Counted from the first letter of the stretch, positions 23,504 through 33,231 are shown. The stretch is DNA of 64,000 nt from Bog-473 sp963828505 (GCA_963828505.1 CAWHFM010000005.1:124001-188000); one strand, 5' to 3'. Notes: generated by a model from the sequence alone, not told the origin. A program made the numbers and translations.

Positions 23504-25698
23504 GTGGCCGCTTCTGAGGACGCGAGCGTGGCTGCCGGCGGCGACGACAGCGTGCCGGCGGACGCGTCGGAGCGGGCGGAGGAGCTCCGGTCGCTGATCC
23601 AGCACCACAACACGCTGTACCACACCCTCGACGCACCTGAGATCCCCGACGCCGAATACGACCTCCTGGTCCTGGAGCTGCGCCGGCTCGAGTCTGAGTA
23701 CCCGGTCCTGGCCACGCCCGACTCGCCGACCAACTCCGTCGGGGCCGCCCCGTCGGGCCTCTTCCAGGAAGTCCGTCACCGGGCACCGATGATGAGCCTC
23801 GACAACGCCTTCAGCGACGACGAGGTGCGCGGCGTGGGGCGACCGCCTCCGGCGGCAGGACCCCTCGCTCGAACTCGAGTCCCTCGAGTTCACCTGCGAG
23901 CCGAAGGTCGACGGCGTGGCCATGTCGCTCACCTTCGAGCGGGGCCGCTTGGTCCAGGCCGCCACGCGCGGCGATGGCGTCGTGGGCGAGGACGTCACGG
24001 CGAACGTCGCCACGGTGAAGGACGTGCCGCACGAGCTGGCCCGAGCGGGCGGGCCCTACCCCGACGTGCTCGAAGTGCGCGGCGAGATCTACATGCCGGT
24101 CGCCGAGTTCGATGCGATGAACAAGCGTCAAGCGGACGCCGGGGAGCGACTCTTCGTCAACCCTCGCAATTCGGCGGCCGGCGCGCTGCGCCAGAAGGAC
24201 CCGGGCATCACCGCCCAGCGGCCGCTGCACTTCTGGGCCTACCAGGTCGGCGTCGTCGAGGGCGCGCCGCCCAAGAGCTCCTGGCCGGCCGCGACGCAGG
24301 CCGCGACCCTGGCTCAATTGAAGAAGGCGGGGTTCCCGGTGAGCCCCGACGCAAAGTTGGTCAAAGGCATCTCGGCGGTCGTCGGCGCGCTGCCGACAGC
24401 TCGAAGAAGCGCGCCACGCAATGGCCTACGAAATCGACGGCGTCGTCACGAAGGTGGACGACCTGGCGCTTCACGCCGTGCTCGGCGCCACCTCCCGCGC
24501 GCCGCGGTGGGCCATCGCCTTCAAGTTCCCGCCGGAGGAACGTACGACCAGGCTGCTCGACATCATGGTGTCGATCGGGCGCACCGGCCGGGCCACGCCG
24601 TTCGCCCGGCTCGAGCCGGTCTTCGTCGGCGGCTCGACCGTCGGCGTGGCCACGCTTCACAACGAGGACCAGGTAGCCGCGAAGGACGTGCGGCCGGGCG
24701 ACCTGGTCATCGTGCGCAAGGCCGGCGACGTGATCCCCGAGGTGGTCGGCCCGGTTCGTGACGGACCCGGGGTCCGAGCGAGGCGCAAGCCCAAGTGGAA
24801 GTTTCCCAGCTCCTGCCCGTCGTGTGGAGAGCCGCTGGTCAGGCTGCCGGGCGAGAGCGACACGTACTGCACCAACATCGACTGCCCGGCTCAGCGTGTG
24901 CAGCGCATCGCGCACTACGCGTCGCGCTCCGCCATGGACATTGAGGGACTGGGCGAAGAGCGCGTCGTCCAGCTGGTGAGCGCGGGCCTCATCGCGGACC
25001 CGGCCGACCTCTACCTGCTGACTGCGCCGCCGCTCGTCGCGCTCGAACGCTTCGGCGAGGTGTCTGCGGCGAACCTGGTGGCCGCCATCGACGCCTCCCG
25101 ATCGCGGCCGCTGAGCCGCCTGCTCGTCGCCCTGGGGATCCGCCACGTCGGTCCGACCGGCGCCCGTGCCGTGGCCCGCGCCTTCGGCACCCTCGACGCG
25201 ATCGCTCGGGCTGGTGCCGACGAGCTGGCCGCCGTCGAGGGCGTGGGCGCCGTCATCGCCGCCAGCCTGGCCGAGTTCCTGGCGGCGGAGACCAACGTGG
25301 CGGTGGTCGAACGCCTCAGTGCGGCCGGGGTCAACACGGAGGAGCCGGGAGCCGCGGCGCGGCCGGGTCGGGGAGCCGGGGCGGCGGGAACCGGAGCGGC
25401 GGCGGGCGGTACGGCGTCAGCAGGCGCTACGGCGCCGGGCGACCTGCCCCAGACGCTGGCGGGCAAGACAGTCGTGGTCACCGGAGCGGTCCCGGGCTAC
25501 ACGCGGGAGGGGGCCGAAGAGGCGATCATGGCGCGGGGCGGGAAGTCGCCGGGCAGCGTGTCGAAGAAGACCTTCGTTCTCGTGGTGGGCGACGCGCCCG
25601 GAGCGAGCAAGCTGAAGAAGGCCGATGAGCTCCAGGTCCCGACGATCGGCGCGGAGTCGTTCGGGTCCTTGCTCGAGACGGGGGAGCGGCCGGGATGA
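23504..25698 (+). CDS. ligA: NAD-dependent DNA ligase LigA, interrupted by two 1-base frameshifts
   Basis: The three frame segments together encode about 730 residues of LigA, which seals nicks during replication. Segment 1 (from the GTG at 23504) has IPDAEYDLLVLELRRLE and SLDNAFSDDEVR. Segment 2 has the adenylated-lysine motif CEPKVDGVAMSL, TRGDGVVGEDVT, EVRGEIYMP and NPRNSAAGALRQKDP. Segment 3 has AYEIDGVVTKVDD, the OB fold, a four-cysteine zinc finger (CPSC, then CTNIDC), HhH repeats, and a C-terminal BRCT (KTVVVTGAVPGYTREGAEE). Removing one base near 23828-23833 gives EVRAWGDRLRRQDPSLELE; removing one near 24384-24392 gives VVARCRQLEEARHAMAYE. LigA is essential in bacteria, so both breaks are almost certainly errors. 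Confidence 0.92.
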
Positions 25699-25732
25699 CG
25701 GGTGGCGCGGGACGGCGGGACGGCGCGGCGCT

Positions 25733-25787
25733 GGACCGCAGGTCGAGGGACCGCAGGTCGAGGGATCGCAGGTCGAGGGACCGCAGG
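25733..25787. repeat. 15-bp tandem repeat, 3.7 copies, before the PASTA kinase gene
   Basis: The unit GGACCGCAGGTCGAG occurs at 25733, 25748 and 25763 (one substitution) with a 10-base partial copy at 25778. It lies in the 176-base gap between ligA and the kinase gene. It is a different sequence from the 15-bp repeat at 11858. Confidence 0.9.
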
Positions 25788-25874
25788 GACACACGGGCGT
25801 TGGGAAGCACGGAATGCTGGTCGCGAGGCGTCCACCGGTGGCCGTGGCGGGGTCGGTAGCGTAGGGGTCGCCCG

Positions 25875-27905
25875 ATGCCCCTGATCTCTGATTCCATTGG
25901 CCGGGTCCTTGGGAAGCGGTACCGGCTGGTCTCCGCACTGGGCACCGGCGCTTCTGCTCACGTGTACCTCGCCGAGGACGTGTCGCTGCAGCGCCACGTC
26001 GCGGTCAAGGTCCTCCAACCCGGGCTGGCCGCCGACGAATCGTTCCTCAAGCGCTTCCGGGCCGAAGCGCGCTCGGTGGCCTCGCTCAACCACCCGCACG
26101 TGCTGCGCGTGTTCGACTGGGGTGAGGACACGGACGGCCCGTATCTGGTGCTCGAGTATCTCGGCGGGGGCTCGCTGCGCGATCTGCTCGACCGTGGCGT
26201 ACGGCTCTCGCACTCGCAGGCGGCCGTGATCGGGACCGAGGTGGCCCAGGGGCTCGCCTACGCGCATGCCCGGGGGCTGGTGCACCGGGACATCAAGCCG
26301 GCGAACCTGCTCTTCGACGAGGAGGGACGGGTCCGGGTGGCCGACTTCGGCGTCGCCCGCGCGCTGGCCGAGGCGGCGTGGACGGAGCCGGCCGGCGCCA
26401 TGGTCGGGACGGCACGCTACATGTCGCCCGAGGCGGCCGAGGGCCGTCCGGTGGACGGCCGGGCCGACGTGTACTCCCTCGCCATCGTCCTCTACGAGGC
26501 GGTGACCGGCACCGTCCCCTTCGTCACAGACACCACGATGGGGACGCTGGCCGCCCGGATCGGCCAACCGCTGCCGCACCATCCCGACCTCGGCCCTCTC
26601 GACGACGTGCTGGCCCGGGCGGCCGCGCCGGACGTGGCGTCCCGGCTCGACGCGGCCGGGTTGGCGGCGAGGCTGGGCGCGCTGTCCAGCGCCCTGCCCA
26701 CGGCGGCGCCCTTGCCTCTCGTGATTGAGCACGGTGGGAGCGCGGCGCCGATCAACGGGTTCCGGGCCCCCGGCGTGGCCGAGCTGACCGAGGTGGCGGC
26801 CGGGACGGCGACCGCGGCGACGGCGACGGCGACGGCGGCGGCTGGGACGGCTGCCACGGCTGGGACCGCCGGGGCGACGACCGTGGCGGCGGCCGCGCCC
26901 GTCGGGACCAGGGCGGGCCCGGGCGAGATCTTCGACGCCGAGCCCCATGCGGGTGCGGGCGGTGCCAAGGCGCCACGGGCGCCGCGGCGGACGGCGAAGC
27001 GTTCGCACCGCACGGCCTGGATCGTGGCCGCCATCGCCGCGGCGGTGCTGGTCATCGCGGGCGGACTGGCGGCGGCGTTCGAGGCCAAGGTGTTCACCCC
27101 GTCGCACCCGGTGCCGGCGATGAGCGGCCTCAGCCTCACCGCAGCCGAGTCCGCAGCGTCCAAGGTCCACATGAACGTGCGCGCTTCGGACACCAAGGTG
27201 CAGTCCATCAGCATCGCGACCGGCGACATCGTGGCGCAGAGCCCCGCCGCCGGGTCCTCCCAGAAACAGGGGACAACGGTCACCGTCGTGCTCTCGGACG
27301 GCCCACCCAACGTCACCGTCCCCTCGCTCACCGGCATGACCTGCGCCGTCGCCACCACGACGTTGGAGGCGGCGCACTTCAAGGCCGTGTGCGCGCCGCC
27401 CCGCTACGACAACACGACGCCGGCCGGGGAGCTCGTGCTGTGGTCGATCGGCGCCACCGCCAACCCGACGATGGCACCGTATGGATCCACCATCACCCTG
27501 GTGCCCTCCCAGGGCCACCCGCCGGTGCCGGTTCCCATCATCCCCTCGAACTACACCTATGCCCAGGCGCAGGCAGCGCTGCAGGCGGTCGGACTGGTGG
27601 CAGCGCAGAACCCGCAGGCGAGCTCGAGCGTGACCTCCGGCGACGTCATCGGGACGTCGCCGGCGGGAGGGGCATCCGCCCCCTACGGGTCGACGGTGAC
27701 GGTCAACGTATCGAGCGGCCCGCCGATGACGACGGTGCCCAACGTGCTGCAGGACACGGTGGCGCAGGCGACCGCCGCGATGGAGCAGGCCGGCCTCACC
27801 GTCTCGGGCGTGTCGGGCAGCCCGAAGAACAAGGTGGTGGGTACGCAACCATCCATCAACACCTCGGTCCCGACTGGGTCTGCGGTCGTGCTGTTCACGC
27901 AGTGA
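25875..27905 (+). CDS. PASTA-domain Ser/Thr protein kinase (PknB-like)
   Basis: A 676-residue membrane kinase. The kinase domain (about 15-275) has the glycine loop LGTGASAHVYLAED, the lysine in HVAVKVLQPG, the catalytic loop HRDIKPANLLF, DFGVARAL and the APE-like MSPEAAEG. An Ala/Thr-rich linker (about 295-350) leads to one transmembrane span (near 378-400) and then four PASTA-like extracellular repeats, the motif known to bind muropeptides or lipid II in PknB/StkP. So it likely senses cell-wall state and phosphorylates cytosolic targets. It lies between ligA and gatC, not in the usual pknB-pbpA-rodA cell-division cluster. The stop overlaps the next gene start by four bases. Confidence 0.93.
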   Translation: MPLISDSIGRVLGKRYRLVSALGTGASAHVYLAEDVSLQRHVAVKVLQPGLAADESFLKRFRAEARSVASLNHPHVLRVFDWGEDTDGPYLVLEYLGGGSLRDLLDRGVRLSHSQAAVIGTEVAQGLAYAHARGLVHRDIKPANLLFDEEGRVRVADFGVARALAEAAWTEPAGAMVGTARYMSPEAAEGRPVDGRADVYSLAIVLYEAVTGTVPFVTDTTMGTLAARIGQPLPHHPDLGPLDDVLARAAAPDVASRLDAAGLAARLGALSSALPTAAPLPLVIEHGGSAAPINGFRAPGVAELTEVAAGTATAATATATAAAGTAATAGTAGATTVAAAAPVGTRAGPGEIFDAEPHAGAGGAKAPRAPRRTAKRSHRTAWIVAAIAAAVLVIAGGLAAAFEAKVFTPSHPVPAMSGLSLTAAESAASKVHMNVRASDTKVQSISIATGDIVAQSPAAGSSQKQGTTVTVVLSDGPPNVTVPSLTGMTCAVATTTLEAAHFKAVCAPPRYDNTTPAGELVLWSIGATANPTMAPYGSTITLVPSQGHPPVPVPIIPSNYTYAQAQAALQAVGLVAAQNPQASSSVTSGDVIGTSPAGGASAPYGSTVTVNVSSGPPMTTVPNVLQDTVAQATAAMEQAGLTVSGVSGSPKNKVVGTQPSINTSVPTGSAVVLFTQ

Positions 27906-28205
27906 CGGCCCGTCCCGGCTGCGACCTCTGCGAGGCGGCGCATCTCTCGGAGTGGCACCACGAAGACGACGTCTGTTGGGTCGCCGACTGCGAGGTGTGC
28001 GGCGTGCCCATGGTGGTGTGGAAGCAGCACGGCGCCGTTCCGCCCGACCCCGAGGTCGAGCACATGCTGGACCAGCTGACCGCGCGTCTCCGACGCCCGC
28101 TTCGGCGCGGGCGAGTGGTCGGTCGACCGGGTCATGCGTCAGATCCCCGACCACTTCCACGCCCACGGACGCGACCCGAATTGGTGGTTCCGCCGCTTCC
28201 GCTGA
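27902..28205 (+). CDS. Small CxxC/His-rich protein of unknown function, interrupted by a 1-base frameshift
   Basis: About 100 residues starting at a GTG that overlaps the kinase stop (GTGA). The N-terminal half has CDLCEAA, then SEWHHEDDVCWVADCEVCG, and VPMVVWKQHG; the C-terminal half has RQIPDHFHAHGRDPNWWFRRFR. The four paired cysteines and the His cluster suggest a metal site. The frame breaks at CTCCG (28087-28091); removing one C gives TARLDARFGAGEWSVDRVMR. I recall similar actinobacterial proteins of unknown function. Overlap with the PASTA kinase gene suggests co-translation and perhaps a linked role; that is inference. Confidence 0.65.
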
Positions 28206-28251
28206 CGGCGGTGACGGCCATGACGGCCATGACGGCTATGACGGCTATGAC
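28204..28251. repeat. 9-bp tandem repeat, about 5 copies
   Basis: GACGGCGGT, GACGGCCAT (twice) and GACGGCTAT (twice) run head to tail from 28204 and end in GAC. The array begins at the stop codon of the CxxC protein gene. Confidence 0.9.
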
Positions 28252-28318
28252 CTGAACGCGCCGGCGGGTGTGAGCACCCGGGCCAAGGAAAGTGCCGACG
28301 TGTCGGCGGCTGGCGCCA

Positions 28319-28579
28319 CTAGTACGGGGCGACGATGGCGATGATCCCGCCACCCAGGGCTCCGATCAGCATGGCCACGACGATCCCCGACGTCGGTTCG
28401 GGCCATCCCATCATGGCGTCGGTGACGACGGTCGTCACGAAAATGACGACGACGACCGGCATGAAGGCCATGAAGGCCTTCCACGGGTGCGCACGGCGGA
28501 ACGGTCTCCAAGAGCGAAACCCGGTCTGAGAGCCGTGCGACAGATACGTCCGGCTCGATCCGCCTGATCGATCCGCCAC
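28319..28579 (-). CDS. Small membrane protein, two transmembrane spans
   Basis: An 86-residue protein with a polar N-terminus (about 33 residues, ending RPFRRAHPWKAF) and two hydrophobic spans, FMPVVVVIFVTTVV and IVVAMLIGALGGGIIAIV, separated by a short DAMMGWPEPTS loop. It ends VAPY. I do not recognise a family. It is divergent from the MFS gene and converges with the CxxC protein gene. The hydrophobic pattern over the whole C-terminal half makes a real gene likely; function unknown. Confidence 0.6.
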   Translation of the reverse strand: MADRSGGSSRTYLSHGSQTGFRSWRPFRRAHPWKAFMAFMPVVVVIFVTTVVTDAMMGWPEPTSGIVVAMLIGALGGGIIAIVAPY

Positions 28580-28673
28580 GGACGGAACAAAACCCGCGAC
28601 CGCCTCGATTCACGAGGCGCGAGCGTCCGTCACGACCCGAGCCCCCGAATTGGGCACCGGTAGGGTGTCCCGG

Positions 28674-30248
28674 GTGGAGGGCCCGACCACCGAGCGCGCC
28701 GACGCGCTGCTCGACCCGCGCTACGACCCCGGCGGGGGCGCCATGGGGACCATGGGAGCGGACGGGTCCGTCGAGCTCAACTGGTTCTCCCTGCTGCACC
28801 GGCGCGTCTCGGCGCGGGCCGAGCGGAGCCCGCGCTACCAGTGGTGGGCCCTGGTGGCGCTGCTGGCCGGGCTGCTGTCGCTCAACATCACGTTCACCGT
28901 CTTCGTGGTCGCTCTGCCGACGGTAAAGGCCGACTTCCACACCAATCTCTCCGTGCTGGCCTGGGCCTCGACCGGGCCTCTGCTCGCCTTCGGCGTGGCG
29001 GCGCCCTTCTTCGGGAAGGTCGGCGACCTGTTCGGGCACCGCCGCCTGTACCAGTTCGGGCTCGTGGGCGCCATGGTCAGCGCGGTCCTCACGGCGACCG
29101 CGCCCGACGTCGGGATGCTCCTGTTCGCCCGGTGCCTGGACGGCGTGCAGGGCGCCGCGACCGGGACGGCGTCGATGGCGCTCATCCTCGAGCTGTTCGC
29201 TCCGGCGGACCGCGTCAAAGCGCTCGGTTGGTGGTCGCTGGTCGGCGCGGGCGGACCGGTGCTCGGCGTGACGTTGGGCTCTCCGGTGATCCAGTACTTC
29301 GGCTGGAGGACCTTGTTCTGGGGCCAGCTCGTGCTCCTGGTCGTCGCGTCAGCCGTCGTCGCGGTCCTGCTGCCGTCGCGGCGCCGTAGGCGCGAGCGGG
29401 GCCGGAGGCCGACATGGGACGGTATGGACTGGATCGGGAGCTGGACCCTGGCGGGCGCGGTCACCTCGGGGATGCTGGTGCTCAGCATCGGGCCGATCGT
29501 CGGGTGGAGCTCGACCGCGGTCGTAGTGGCGGGGTTACTCGCCGTTGTGCTCGGCGCCACCTTCGTGTGGCGCGAGCTGACGTTCGCGACACCGCTCGTC
29601 CCGACCAGGTACTTCTCCCGGCGCAACTTCGTGTTCCCCATGGCCACGAAGGGGTTCTCGAGCTTCGCCTACTTCGGCGGGTTCTTCTTGTTCCCCCTCC
29701 TCATGGAGCAGGTCTTCGGCTACAGCGTCTCGCAGGTGGGGTTCCTGTCGGTGGCGCGCCCGCTCGTGTTCGCGGTGAGCGCGCCCATCGCGGGGTACAT
29801 GACGGTGCGCACGGGCGAGCGCGCCACCACGCTGTTCGGAACATGCGTGCTTTTCGCGTCGATGGTCCTCTTCGCCACGCTCACGCTCTCGTCGGGCCTC
29901 GTCGTCGTGCTGTTGGCGCTGGCCCTGTCGGGACTCGGGATGGGCGTGTCGATGCCAGCGACGTCGGCCGCCATGTCGAACGAGTTGTCCGCGTCCGAGT
30001 ACGGCGTGATGAGCGCAGCCTCGTTACTGGCGGCTCAGGTCGGCGAGGTGGCCGGGATCCAGGCCGTGCTCACCATTCAGGAGTCGATCGGGCGACGGGC
30101 TCTCCACCCGTCCGGCCTCTTGCACAGCTTCAGCGTCCCGTTCTGGGTCGGTGCCGGCGCGGCGGGGCTCTCGGTCGTGTGTGCCTTCTTCATGCGGCCG
30201 TTGCCCCGGGGTGCTCGGTCCCGGGAGCTGGCGGCCGAACCGGCCTGA
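28674..30248 (+). CDS. MFS transporter, DHA2 (14-span) drug-efflux type
   Basis: A protein of about 524 residues with roughly 14 hydrophobic spans. Motif A, GKVGDLFGHRRLYQFG, lies after the second span and the first span ends FTVFVVALPTVKADFHTNLS, both typical of the EmrB/QacA DHA2 family of proton-coupled drug exporters. Motif C-like SLVGAGGPVLGVTLGSPV supports an antiporter. Start uncertain: the GTG at 28674 is used, with a TTG at 28650 and an ATG at 28743 as alternatives; the extra N-terminal residues are hydrophilic. No regulator is adjacent. Substrate unknown. Confidence 0.87.
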   Translation: MEGPTTERADALLDPRYDPGGGAMGTMGADGSVELNWFSLLHRRVSARAERSPRYQWWALVALLAGLLSLNITFTVFVVALPTVKADFHTNLSVLAWASTGPLLAFGVAAPFFGKVGDLFGHRRLYQFGLVGAMVSAVLTATAPDVGMLLFARCLDGVQGAATGTASMALILELFAPADRVKALGWWSLVGAGGPVLGVTLGSPVIQYFGWRTLFWGQLVLLVVASAVVAVLLPSRRRRRERGRRPTWDGMDWIGSWTLAGAVTSGMLVLSIGPIVGWSSTAVVVAGLLAVVLGATFVWRELTFATPLVPTRYFSRRNFVFPMATKGFSSFAYFGGFFLFPLLMEQVFGYSVSQVGFLSVARPLVFAVSAPIAGYMTVRTGERATTLFGTCVLFASMVLFATLTLSSGLVVVLLALALSGLGMGVSMPATSAAMSNELSASEYGVMSAASLLAAQVGEVAGIQAVLTIQESIGRRALHPSGLLHSFSVPFWVGAGAAGLSVVCAFFMRPLPRGARSRELAAEPA

Positions 30249-30251
30249 TCG

Positions 30252-30279
30252 CTCGACTACTCGACTACTCGACTACTCG
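30252..30279. repeat. 8-bp tandem repeat, 3.5 copies
   Basis: CTCGACTA is repeated three times from 30252 and ends in a partial CTCG. It lies directly after the MFS stop and runs into the 3' end of the SCP2 gene on the opposite strand. Confidence 0.85.
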
Positions 30280-30683
30280 GTGATGTCGCGCAGCCGGGCA
30301 GCCATCTCGGCCGCGTTCGGGTCGCTCGCCGCGGGCTGGGTCTGGAGCGCCATCAGCTTGGCCATGTCGCCCTCGACGCGCACCTTGCCTTGCATGAAGG
30401 CCTGCATGCCGGCCTGGGGGTTCCCCTCAATGAGGATGGCCTTGGCGGTGTCGTAGTCGACGGTGACCGTCAGGTCGGGGCCCTCGAGGTGGCCGGTGTC
30501 GAGCACCAGGTCGCCGCTCGACGTGTCCATGTGGGCGTCGACGTCGGCGTCCCCGAAGGGGACCGCCGTCACGACAAGGTTCATGCGGACGGAGTGCGCG
30601 ATCGGGGGGACCTTGCCGTCGTACTCGGCCCGAATCTTGCGCGCCTCGTCGAACCAGTCGTCGCTCAAGAACGGGTAGGGCAT
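30273..30683 (-). CDS. SCP2 sterol-transfer-domain protein
   Basis: A 136-residue stand-alone SCP2-like domain: MPYPFLSDDWFDEARKI at the start, then VDAHMDTSSGDLVLDTG, DLTVTVDYDTAKAILIEGNP and QAFMQGKVRVEGDMAKLMAL, the conserved core that holds an apolar ligand. Such small actinobacterial proteins probably bind lipids or acyl-CoAs; no enzyme domain is attached. It converges on the MFS gene and is divergent from the hydrolase. Function beyond lipid binding is unknown. Confidence 0.85.
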   Translation of the reverse strand: MPYPFLSDDWFDEARKIRAEYDGKVPPIAHSVRMNLVVTAVPFGDADVDAHMDTSSGDLVLDTGHLEGPDLTVTVDYDTAKAILIEGNPQAGMQAFMQGKVRVEGDMAKLMALQTQPAASDPNAAEMAARLRDITE

Positions 30684-30755
30684 GCGTGCTCCTCTGCTCC
30701 TTGTCGGGTATCGGCCGCCGGAACCCTACCCGGCCCGCCGGTAGGCTGCCCTTCC

Positions 30756-31511
30756 GTGATTCCCGGCGCAGAGCCCTACTCCGCCACCGGCGACGGTCGC
30801 GGCGCGCTCGTGCTGCACGGGTTCACGGGGAATCCGCAGTCGATGCGCGGCCTGGCCCTGGCGCTGGCCGACGCCGGCCTCACCGTCGAGATGCCGCTGC
30901 TGCCGGGGCACGGCACCGAGATGGCGGACATGCTCCCGACGCGCTGGGAGGACTGGTCGGGAGCGGCCGAGACGGCCTACACGGACCTCGCGGCGCGCAG
31001 CGACTCCGTGGCCGTCGTCGGGCTCTCCATGGGCGGCACCCTTAGCGTCTGGTTGGCCCAGCGCCACCCGGAGATCGCTGGTCTGGCCCTGGTCAACCCG
31101 CTCCTGATGCCGCCCGACGAAGCCACGGTGTCGTTCGTCCAGTCGATGGTGGACGGCGGCGACGAGGTGGCGCCCGGCATCGGCTCGGACATCGCCATGG
31201 AGGGCGTCGTCGAGTCCGCGTACGACGGGCTTCCCTTGCGCGCCGCGCTGTCCCTCTTCGCCGCGGCGGGCGAAGTGGAGGCCGCGCTCGAGTCGGTGAC
31301 CTGCCCGGTCCTCGTGTTCACGAGCCGCCAGGACCACGTGGTCGACCCGAAGTCGAGCGAGCTGCTGGTGGCGCAGGCCAAGGGACCGGTCGAGCAGGTC
31401 ATGCTGGAGCGGAGCTACCACGTGGCGACACTGGACTACGACAAGGACGAGATCGAGGCGCGCACGGTGGAGTTCGTGACCTCCGTCCTGGCCCCGTCGC
31501 CCGGTCCATGA
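30756..31511 (+). CDS. Alpha/beta-hydrolase (carboxylesterase/monoacylglycerol lipase type)
   Basis: A 251-residue alpha/beta hydrolase. LVLHGFTGNPQSMRGLA holds the oxyanion region, GLSMGGTLS the nucleophile Ser (near residue 91), TSRQDHVVDPKSS the acid and ERSYHVATLDYD the His. The layout matches Est30-like carboxylesterases, about 245-250 residues. The GTG start at 30756 gives the expected short strand before the HGF motif; the frame is open far upstream but those residues overlap the SCP2 gene. The stop overlaps gatC by four bases (ATGA), so it heads the gatCAB operon. Substrate probably a medium- or long-chain acyl ester. Confidence 0.87.
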   Translation: MIPGAEPYSATGDGRGALVLHGFTGNPQSMRGLALALADAGLTVEMPLLPGHGTEMADMLPTRWEDWSGAAETAYTDLAARSDSVAVVGLSMGGTLSVWLAQRHPEIAGLALVNPLLMPPDEATVSFVQSMVDGGDEVAPGIGSDIAMEGVVESAYDGLPLRAALSLFAAAGEVEAALESVTCPVLVFTSRQDHVVDPKSSELLVAQAKGPVEQVMLERSYHVATLDYDKDEIEARTVEFVTSVLAPSPGP

Positions 31512-31816
31512 GCGCCGGGGACGGGCTCACCCGTGACGACGTCGTCCACGTGGCGCGGCTGGCCCGCCTGGAGCTGAGCGACGAGGAGGTCGAGCGCTTC
31601 ACCACGCAGCTGCGCACGGTGCTCGAGCACGCGGCTGACGTGGCCTCGCTCGACCTGTCGCACCTGCCCCCGTCGTCGCACCCGATCGCGCTGGAGAACG
31701 TCCTCCGGCCCGACGAGCCTCGGCCTTGTCTCGACCGCGAAGAGGTCCTGGCGGAGGCACCCGCGGTGGAGGACCACCGGTTCCGCGTGCCCCGAATCGG
31801 CGGAGACGCCCCGTGA
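31508..31816 (+). CDS. gatC: Asp/Glu-tRNA amidotransferase subunit C
   Basis: A 102-residue GatC, the linker subunit that stabilises GatA in the amidotransferase making Asn-tRNA and Gln-tRNA from mischarged tRNAs. It shows LTRDDVVHVARLARLELSDEE at the N-terminus and ends with NVLRPDEPRP and VPRIGG, the typical family landmarks. It overlaps the hydrolase gene upstream and gatA downstream by four bases each. Confidence 0.95.
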   Translation: MSAGDGLTRDDVVHVARLARLELSDEEVERFTTQLRTVLEHAADVASLDLSHLPPSSHPIALENVLRPDEPRPCLDREEVLAEAPAVEDHRFRVPRIGGDAP

Positions 31817-33231
31817 CGAGTGCCCTGGCCCTGGCCGCGACGGTGCGGTCGGGGGAGCGGACGGCCCGCGAGGTCACCGAGGAGGCGCTGGACGCGGTCG
31901 CGGCCGGCGATGGCGCGTTGCATTGCTTCTTGTCCGTCCTTCACGACAGCGCCCGGGCGCAGGCCGACGCCGTCGACGCCATGGTGGCCGAGGGGCGCGA
32001 CCCGGGACCGCTGGCGGGCGTGCCGGTCGCCCTCAAGGACAACCTGTGCACGCGGGGTGTCACGACGACCTGCGGGTCGCTCATCCTCGAGGGGTGGCGG
32101 CCACCCTTCGACGCCACCGTCGTGACGTCCCTGGCCGGCGCCGGGGCGGTCACACTGGGCAAGACGAACCTCGACGAGTTCGCCATGGGGAGCTCGACCG
32201 AGAACTCCGCCTTCGGTCCGACGCGCAACCCGCACGACCCGAGCAAGGTGCCGGGCGGCAGTAGCGGCGGTTCGGCCGCGGCGGTGGCGGCCGGTTTCGT
32301 CCCGCTGAGCCTGGGTTCGGACACGGGGGGCTCCATCCGCCAGCCGGCCGCGTTGTGCGGCGTCGTGGGCATGAAGCCGACCTACGGACGCGTCTCGAGG
32401 TACGGGCTCATCGCCTTCGCCAGTTCCCTCGACCAGATCGGGCCCTTCGCGGCCACGGTCGAGGACGCGGCGCTCCTCTACGACGTGATCGCCGGGCACG
32501 ACCCGCTCGACAGCACGTCGCTCCCGTCGCCGGTGGAACCGGCGCTGGCGCGACTGCACGAAGGGGCAGAGGGCGTTCGCGTCGGGGTCTGTCGTGATCT
32601 GGTCGAGGGATGCGCGTCCGACGTGGTCACCCGTGTCCAGGAGGCGGCCGACGTGCTTTCCGCCGCCGGCGCCAAGGTGGAAGACGTGTCGGTGCCCGAG
32701 TTCTCCTACGGGCTGTCCGCCTACTACCTCATCGCCCCGGCGGAGGCGTCGTCCAACCTCGCCCGCTACGACGGCGTGCGCTACGGCCTCCGGGTCGACG
32801 GTGAGGACGCGGCCGCCATGAACACGGCGACGCGCACGGCCGGCTTCGGCCCCGAGGTCAAACGCCGCATCATGCTCGGCACCTACGCCTTCTCCGCCGG
32901 CTACTACGACGCCTACTACGCCCAGGCGCAGCGGGTCCGCACGCTGGTGATGCAGGCCTTCGAGCGGGCCTACGAGTCGTTCGACGTCCTGCTCGGGGCA
33001 ACGGCACCGACCACAGCCTTCGCGCTCGGGGAGAAGGTCGACGACCCGATGGCGATGTACATGAACGACGTCTGCACCATTCCCTCCAACCTCTCGGGGC
33101 ATCCGGCCCTCTCCGTGCCCTTCGGCCGGGGTGACGACGGGCTGCCGGTCGGCGTGCAGGTGCTGGCGCCGGCGCTCGGTGAGGCGTTGCTGTTCCGGGT
33201 GGCCCGCGTGATGGAGGCAGGGGCGCCGTGA
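31813..33231 (+). CDS. gatA: Asp/Glu-tRNA amidotransferase subunit A
   Basis: A 472-residue amidase subunit that releases ammonia from glutamine for the GatB kinase/transferase site. The amidase-signature triad is visible: Lys in GVPVALKDN, the cis-Ser in VPGGSSGGSAAAVA, and the nucleophile Ser in LGSDTGGSIRQPA. The segments VGMKPTYGRVSRYGLIAFAS and MYMNDVCTIPSNLSGHPA are typical. The GTG start at 31813 overlaps the gatC stop; the frame extends upstream but without family-like sequence. gatB follows with a four-base overlap (GTGA). Confidence 0.96.
   Translation: MTSALALAATVRSGERTAREVTEEALDAVAAGDGALHCFLSVLHDSARAQADAVDAMVAEGRDPGPLAGVPVALKDNLCTRGVTTTCGSLILEGWRPPFDATVVTSLAGAGAVTLGKTNLDEFAMGSSTENSAFGPTRNPHDPSKVPGGSSGGSAAAVAAGFVPLSLGSDTGGSIRQPAALCGVVGMKPTYGRVSRYGLIAFASSLDQIGPFAATVEDAALLYDVIAGHDPLDSTSLPSPVEPALARLHEGAEGVRVGVCRDLVEGCASDVVTRVQEAADVLSAAGAKVEDVSVPEFSYGLSAYYLIAPAEASSNLARYDGVRYGLRVDGEDAAAMNTATRTAGFGPEVKRRIMLGTYAFSAGYYDAYYAQAQRVRTLVMQAFERAYESFDVLLGATAPTTAFALGEKVDDPMAMYMNDVCTIPSNLSGHPALSVPFGRGDDGLPVGVQVLAPALGEALLFRVARVMEAGAP

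Noticed and set aside
23828..24392. Programmed frameshifting in ligA
   Set aside because: No slippery heptamer or downstream pseudoknot is visible, and similar single-base breaks occur in six other genes, so a common technical cause is more likely.
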